Source of the DNA: Rhodoferax sp. OV413
Lineage (GTDB): Bacteria > Pseudomonadota > Gammaproteobacteria > Pseudomonadales > Pseudohongiellaceae
Length of the DNA: 49,243 bases
NCBI GenBank assembly: GCA_943330915.2
Contig: CALQJO020000020.1
Span: 1-49,243 of the forward strand
Direction: 5' to 3'
Shown: positions 45,258 to 49,243 of the stretch, one piece after another
Layout of the letters: each line of letters opens with the position of its first letter
How positions within the stretch are numbered: position 1 is the first letter of the stretch
Notes under the pieces: generated by a model
The model's input: only the letters and a program-made list of their open reading frames with translations
The model's database searches: none
Told to the model about the DNA's origin: nothing
Made by a program: the position numbers and the translations under genes

Positions 45258-45786
45258 TTGGCCCGTGCGGGCTGTTGATGCTGGTGATGCGGCGGCCATC
45301 GCCCGCATTTACAACCATTACATTCAGACCACAGTGATCACCTTTGAAGAGCAGACCCTGTCCGATGCAGCAATGGCGCAACGCATTGCCGATGTCAGCG
45401 CGCTGGGTCTGCCTTGGCTGGTAGCCGAACAGGATGGCCAGTTGCTCGGTTATGCGTACGCCACCCGCTGGAAACCTCGAACCGCTTATCGCTACTCGGT
45501 TGAAATCACCGTGTACATGGCGCCCGGCAGTGCCGGCAAGGGTCTGGGCACCGCGCTGTATGTGGAACTCTTCAGACAGCTGCGCCTGCTCGGCGTTCAT
45601 GCAGCGGTGGGTGGCATTGCGTTACCAAACGAAGCCAGTATCGCCTTGCATGAAAAAGTGGGCATGAAGAAGATTGGTGAGTTTGAGCAGATAGGTTTTA
45701 AACAGGGGCGCTGGTTGAATGTGGGGTACTGGCAGATTGTATTTGATGACAATGCCGCGCAGACTGCCGCGGCTGAACGCGCTTAA
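45238..45786 (+). CDS. GNAT acetyltransferase, phosphinothricin-acetyltransferase type
   Basis: N-acetyltransferase of 182 residues. RAVDAGDAAAIARIYNHYIQTTVITFEE is the conserved start of the PAT/Bar family, and the acetyl-CoA loop is APGSAGKGLGTALY. Relatives acetylate methionine sulfone/sulfoximine or phosphinothricin, so a detoxifying role is likely. The ATG at 45238 lies inside the MscS reading frame's end. An earlier start at 45211 is possible. Confidence 0.88.
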   Translation: MTDSLNNWPVRAVDAGDAAAIARIYNHYIQTTVITFEEQTLSDAAMAQRIADVSALGLPWLVAEQDGQLLGYAYATRWKPRTAYRYSVEITVYMAPGSAGKGLGTALYVELFRQLRLLGVHAAVGGIALPNEASIALHEKVGMKKIGEFEQIGFKQGRWLNVGYWQIVFDDNAAQTAAAERA

Positions 45787-45806
45787 TCTGCGCCTGAGAA
45801 CTTGCC

Positions 45807-46097
45807 ATGCCTGCTGAACTGACCATTTTGTTGCTTAACGCGGTGCTGATCGTGGTGTGTTATCAGCTGTTATACCCGCGGCAGGTTGGCAGCAGCCGTG
45901 TGCGACTGATCATCAATGATGCCATTGCCACCGTGGTGGCGCTGATGGTGGCGGGTTCTGTGTATGCGGGCAGCGGGCAACTGTTTTCGTTGCTGGTCGT
46001 GGATGTCAGTTGGTTCTGGTTTACGCTCGTCAGCTATAGTTTGATGGAATTACCTTTTGCCATGCGTTACATGCGCAGGCACAACATGTTGGAGTAA
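45807..46097 (+). CDS. Small unknown membrane protein
   Basis: Protein of 96 residues with three hydrophobic segments (about 3-20, 38-55 and 62-84) and a basic C-terminal tail (RYMRRHNMLE). I do not recognise a family. It lies 20 bp after the GNAT gene and 6 bp before the M20 peptidase gene, so it is part of the same transcript. Confidence 0.75.
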   Translation: MPAELTILLLNAVLIVVCYQLLYPRQVGSSRVRLIINDAIATVVALMVAGSVYAGSGQLFSLLVVDVSWFWFTLVSYSLMELPFAMRYMRRHNMLE

Positions 46098-46103
46098 CGT
46101 TGA

Positions 46104-47426
46104 ATGTCGACTGATCATCTGCGGTCAAATATCACCCGCAGCCTGCTGCTAGTGGCGATGCTGTCTGCATCGCCACTGTTTTCGCAAACCCCGCCGCCTG
46201 CGCCGGACAGCGCGGTGCTGGCCGCCGCCGCCGCGCAAAAAGACGCGTTGATTGAAACCATGTCTGAGCTGGTGGCCATTGAGTCCGGCAGCGGCGACCG
46301 CGAGGGTTTGGACAAAATAGCGGAACTGATTGCAGAAGAATTGCGCGCTCTGGGCGGTGAGGTCGAGCTGCTGGAAGCCGGCGATGACGCCTACCGCATG
46401 TTTGATACACCTGAACAGATTGGTCGCATGGTGCATGCGCGTTTTAGTGGCAGTGGGGACAAAAACATTCTGTTGCTGGCGCATATGGATACGGTTTATT
46501 TGCGTGGCATGCTTGCGGGTCAGCCCTTCCGCATTGACGGCAACCGCGCGTATGGCCTTGGTATCTCGGATGATAAACAGGGTGTCGCAGTGATCATTCA
46601 TACCATTGCGATGCTGCGGGAATTGGGCTTTGACGACTACGGCACACTGACCGTACTGATCAATGGTGACGAGGAAATCAGCTCGCCCGGATCACGCAGC
46701 ACCATCACCCGTCTGGCGGCTGAACAGCATGCGGTGTTTTCTGTGGAACCGTCGGGAGTCAACAGCGATTCACTGACCTTGGCCACCAGCGGCATCGGCG
46801 CGGCTACCATGACCGTCACTGGCCGGGCATCACATGCCGGTGCTGCGCCGGAAATGGGTCGGAACGCTTTTTATGAGCTGGCGCATCAGGTACTGCAGCT
46901 CAGCAACTTATCTGAACAGGATACCGGTCTGAAACTGAGCTGGACGGTGGCCCAGGCAGGCACTAACCGCAATGTGATTCCTGACAGAGCGGTGGCCACC
47001 GGGGATATCCGTATGCTGCGTGTTGAAGATTTCGAGCGTTTGCAGGCCCGCATCGAGGAGCGCATCAGCAACAAACTGATACCCGATACCGAGGTAATGC
47101 TCACCTACGAGAACCGCCGGCCGCCACTGACCGCCACACCCGCGTCGCGCGCCTTGAGTGACCATGCCAAAAGCATTTATGCGCAGATAGGCCGTGAACT
47201 GATTGTCACAGATCAGGCTGAGGGCGGCGGCACCGATGCCGCCTTTGCCGCGCTGGAGACTAACGCGCCAGTGCTGGAACGCTTTGGACTGCAGGGCTTT
47301 GGTGCGCATACCAGCAATGCGGAATACGTGTTGCTGGATTCCATAGAGCCTCGTTTGTACCTGCTGTCGCGCATGATTATGGACGTATCAACCGGTGTTG
47401 CGCCGGTTACCGGGAGCAACCCATGA
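46104..47426 (+). CDS. Exported M20 peptidase, glutamate carboxypeptidase-like
   Basis: Secreted zinc hydrolase of 440 residues. The signal peptide (about 1-28) ends PLFSQ. Metal motifs: LLAHMDTVY (His, Asp), GISDDKQG, the catalytic NGDEEISSPGS, and the late GGGTDAAFAA. A dimerisation domain lies between (about 200-320). It resembles carboxypeptidase G2, so it may remove C-terminal glutamate from peptides or folates. A 10 bp inverted repeat lies in the signal-peptide coding sequence. The stop overlaps the next start (ATGA). Confidence 0.9.
   Translation: MSTDHLRSNITRSLLLVAMLSASPLFSQTPPPAPDSAVLAAAAAQKDALIETMSELVAIESGSGDREGLDKIAELIAEELRALGGEVELLEAGDDAYRMFDTPEQIGRMVHARFSGSGDKNILLLAHMDTVYLRGMLAGQPFRIDGNRAYGLGISDDKQGVAVIIHTIAMLRELGFDDYGTLTVLINGDEEISSPGSRSTITRLAAEQHAVFSVEPSGVNSDSLTLATSGIGAATMTVTGRASHAGAAPEMGRNAFYELAHQVLQLSNLSEQDTGLKLSWTVAQAGTNRNVIPDRAVATGDIRMLRVEDFERLQARIEERISNKLIPDTEVMLTYENRRPPLTATPASRALSDHAKSIYAQIGRELIVTDQAEGGGTDAAFAALETNAPVLERFGLQGFGAHTSNAEYVLLDSIEPRLYLLSRMIMDVSTGVAPVTGSNP
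46151..46177 (+). repeat. 10 bp inverted repeat in a signal-peptide coding region
   Basis: AGTGGCGATG and CATCGCCACT pair exactly around a seven-base loop, 47 bases into the M20 peptidase gene. Such a stable mRNA hairpin early in a gene could slow or pause translation. It may also simply reflect codon choice in the ACTG-rich signal sequence. Confidence 0.4.
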
Positions 47427-47911
47427 GCAATATTCACATCAGGCCGGCAACGCCGGAAGATGCCGCGCTGATTCTCTACTTTATCCGTGAGCTGGCAATT
47501 TATGAGCGCGCCGAACATGAAGTGGTTACAGATGAAGCCGGCATCAGAGAATCAATTTTTGGGCCGCAATCGACGGTCAGCGCGCTGATCTGCCTACTTG
47601 ATGATAAACCGGTCGGTTTTGCTGTCTACTTTTTTAATTATTCAACCTGGCTGGGCCGGCGCGGGCTGTTTCTGGAGGACTTGTATGTGTCTCCGCAGTT
47701 CCGGGGTCTGGGGGCCGGCAAAGCCCTGCTGCATCATCTGGCGCGTGAAGCGCTTGCCAAAGGCTGCGGCCGTTTTGAATGGAATGTGTTGGACTGGAAC
47801 ACGCCCGCCATTGAATTTTATGAATCACTGGGCGCGCGACCGCAAAGTGAGTGGACGGGTTACCGACTGACGGGTGATGCCCTGATCCGCTTTGCCAACA
47901 GTACGCTCTGA
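47423..47911 (+). CDS. GNAT acetyltransferase, diamine/thialysine type
   Basis: N-acetyltransferase of 162 residues, close to the SAT/thialysine acetyltransferase branch. The start NIHIRPATPEDAALILYFIRELA is typical, as are FLEDLYVSPQFRGLGAGKALL (acetyl-CoA loop) and the EWNVLDWNTPAIEFYESLGA end. The substrate is probably an amine or amino acid. It overlaps the M20 gene by 4 bp and precedes fabV by 27 bp. Confidence 0.9.
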   Translation: MSNIHIRPATPEDAALILYFIRELAIYERAEHEVVTDEAGIRESIFGPQSTVSALICLLDDKPVGFAVYFFNYSTWLGRRGLFLEDLYVSPQFRGLGAGKALLHHLAREALAKGCGRFEWNVLDWNTPAIEFYESLGARPQSEWTGYRLTGDALIRFANSTL

Positions 47912-47938
47912 TATCAGTTTTCTGAACGAGGTTGCACC

Positions 47939-49153
47939 ATGATTATCAAACCAAAATACCGCGGATTCATTTGCACCACCACACATCCCACCGGATGTTA
48001 CAACAATGTTGCCGACCAGATTGCGCTCACCAGCGCTGCCGTGGTTGACCAAGCAGGCCCAAAAAACGTGTTGGTGATTGGCGCGTCCAGTGGTTACGGA
48101 CTGGCGGCGCGCATCACTGCTGCGTTTGGCTACCAGGCCGCAACGCTTGGGGTGTTTTTTGAAAAACCTGCCAGTGAAACCAAACCCGGAACCGCGGGGT
48201 GGTACAACTCCTGGGCGTTTGAGGAGCAGGCAAAAAAGGCCGGACTTTACGCTAAATCCATCAACGGTGACGCCTTTTCCGATGAGGTTCGTGCGCTGGC
48301 TATTGACGCTATTAAACAGGATTTGGGCGAAGTGGATCTGGTGATTTATTCACTGGCATCTCCGGTGCGCAAATTGCCGGATACCGGTGAGATCAAGCGC
48401 TCTGTGTTAAAACCCATTGGTGAGGTCTATAAATCCACCGCCATTGATACCAACAAAGATCAGATCATTCACGCTGAGGTCGAGCCGGCCACCGAAGAAG
48501 AAATCGCTGATACCGTCAAAGTCATGGGTGGCGAGGACTGGGAGCTGTGGATGGCCGCGCTGGATAATGCCGGCGTGCTCGCCAAGGGTGTTAAAACCGT
48601 CGCATTCAGCTACATCGGCACACAAATGACCTGGCCGATTTACTGGCATGGTGCGCTGGGCAAAGCCAAGGAAGATCTTGATCGCGCCGCTCACGCACTG
48701 GGAGAAAAACTCGGCAGCAAATATCACGGTACTGCCAATGTCGCGGTGTTGAAATCCGTGGTGACGCAGGCGTCCGCCGCCATCCCGGTGATGCCGCTGT
48801 ACATTGCGCTGGTATACAAAGTCATGAAAGAAAAAGGTCTGCACGAAGGTACCATCGAGCAGCTCAACCGTTTGTTCACTGAACAGCTGTACCGCACGGA
48901 TGGCAAGCCTGTGGATCTGGATGACGCCGGTCGTTTCCGCATGGACAACAAGGAGCTGCGCGATGATGTGCAGGCTGAGTGCAAGCAGCTTTGGGACGTG
49001 GTGAATAATGACAATCTGTTCCAGCTAACCGATTACAAAGGTTACAAACACGAGTTCCTTAAGTTGTTCGGGTTTGAGCGCGCAGATGTCGACTACGAAG
49101 CTGACATTGCCACGGAAGTGGATTTTAAAGTGATCTCCACTGCTGAGGCATAA
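47939..49153 (+). CDS. fabV: Enoyl-ACP reductase FabV
   Basis: NADH-dependent trans-2-enoyl-ACP/CoA reductase that completes each cycle of fatty-acid elongation. Its usual length is about 400 residues, and it has 404 here. The N-terminal [19 protein letters not shown], the NADH motif [11 protein letters not shown] near 46, and the active-site YX8K motif in [10 protein letters not shown] are present. FabV enzymes are insensitive to triclosan, unlike FabI. A plus-strand hairpin follows its stop. Confidence 0.96.
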   Translation: MIIKPKYRGFICTTTHPTGCYNNVADQIALTSAAVVDQAGPKNVLVIGASSGYGLAARITAAFGYQAATLGVFFEKPASETKPGTAGWYNSWAFEEQAKKAGLYAKSINGDAFSDEVRALAIDAIKQDLGEVDLVIYSLASPVRKLPDTGEIKRSVLKPIGEVYKSTAIDTNKDQIIHAEVEPATEEEIADTVKVMGGEDWELWMAALDNAGVLAKGVKTVAFSYIGTQMTWPIYWHGALGKAKEDLDRAAHALGEKLGSKYHGTANVAVLKSVVTQASAAIPVMPLYIALVYKVMKEKGLHEGTIEQLNRLFTEQLYRTDGKPVDLDDAGRFRMDNKELRDDVQAECKQLWDVVNNDNLFQLTDYKGYKHEFLKLFGFERADVDYEADIATEVDFKVISTAEA

Positions 49154-49182
49154 ACGATGTCTGCTGTGGTTGCGTGCCACAA

Positions 49183-49198
49183 GCCGCGTTTACGCGGC
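49183..49198 (+). terminator. Hairpin downstream of fabV
   Basis: GCCGCG and CGCGGC pair around a TTTA loop, 30 bases after the fabV stop. No T tract follows, so its role as terminator is uncertain. The remaining bases to the window's end show nothing else. Confidence 0.35.
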
Positions 49199-49243
49199 AG
49201 GCAGAATTTGGCGCTTTAATCAGCTACGTGGGGTCTGAAACAC

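Overview
The window is a 49 kb stretch of a gammaproteobacterial chromosome of middling G+C. The gene orders ptsP-lgt-thyA-folA and proC-yggT-metX-metW-rdgB-hemW, the MetX/MetW pair and FabV all point to Gammaproteobacteria, probably a free-living (marine-type) pseudomonad/oceanospirillum relative. That placement is inference; there is no rRNA or tRNA in the window to confirm it. I see no insertion sequence, prophage, CRISPR array or frameshifted gene.

Layout. (1) 1-3956, plus strand: 3' part of ptsP, then lgt, thyA and folA, tightly packed. (2) 3975-13776, minus strand: a nine-gene signalling cluster and the most interesting part of the window. It holds an OmpR-type regulator, an Hpt phosphotransfer protein, a REC-EAL protein, an H-NOX haem protein, a hybrid kinase with an HNOBA-like head, a second REC-EAL protein, a FIST-domain (NosP-like) protein and a second hybrid kinase, plus one doubtful 45-codon ORF. 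(3) 13808-25221, minus strand: housekeeping genes argA, argE, hemW, rdgB, metW, metX, yggT, proC, an AI-2E-family membrane protein and a two-gene ABC-2 exporter. (4) 25277-31338, minus strand: gltD and gltB (glutamate synthase). (5) 31339-31968: a 630 bp divergent intergenic region with tandem inverted repeats. (6) 31969-37154: an orphan cytochrome b, an unknown protein, a 51-residue membrane protein on the minus strand, a large DUF5916-like secreted/outer-membrane protein and a periplasmic glycerophosphodiesterase. (7) 37281-49153, mostly plus strand: deaD, a thioredoxin-like protein, a TPR lipoprotein, a class II aldolase (minus), a compact series of small enzymes and membrane proteins (hotdog protein, racemase, MscS channel, two GNATs, M20 peptidase) and fabV.

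How the signalling cluster may work. Each of two modules consists of a REC-EAL protein, a sensor protein and a hybrid histidine kinase, in that transcription order. One module uses H-NOX with a kinase carrying an HNOBA-like domain. The other uses a FIST/NosP-like protein with a GAF-PAS-GAF kinase. H-NOX and NosP are the two known families of bacterial haem-based nitric oxide sensors, so the locus looks like a dual NO-sensing phosphorelay. The single Hpt protein could carry phosphate from both hybrid kinases to the two REC-EAL proteins (cyclic-di-GMP breakdown) and to the DNA-binding regulator. One REC-EAL protein keeps every catalytic residue I can check. Its paralogue has lost the first Asp of the DDFG motif and is probably weak or inactive.
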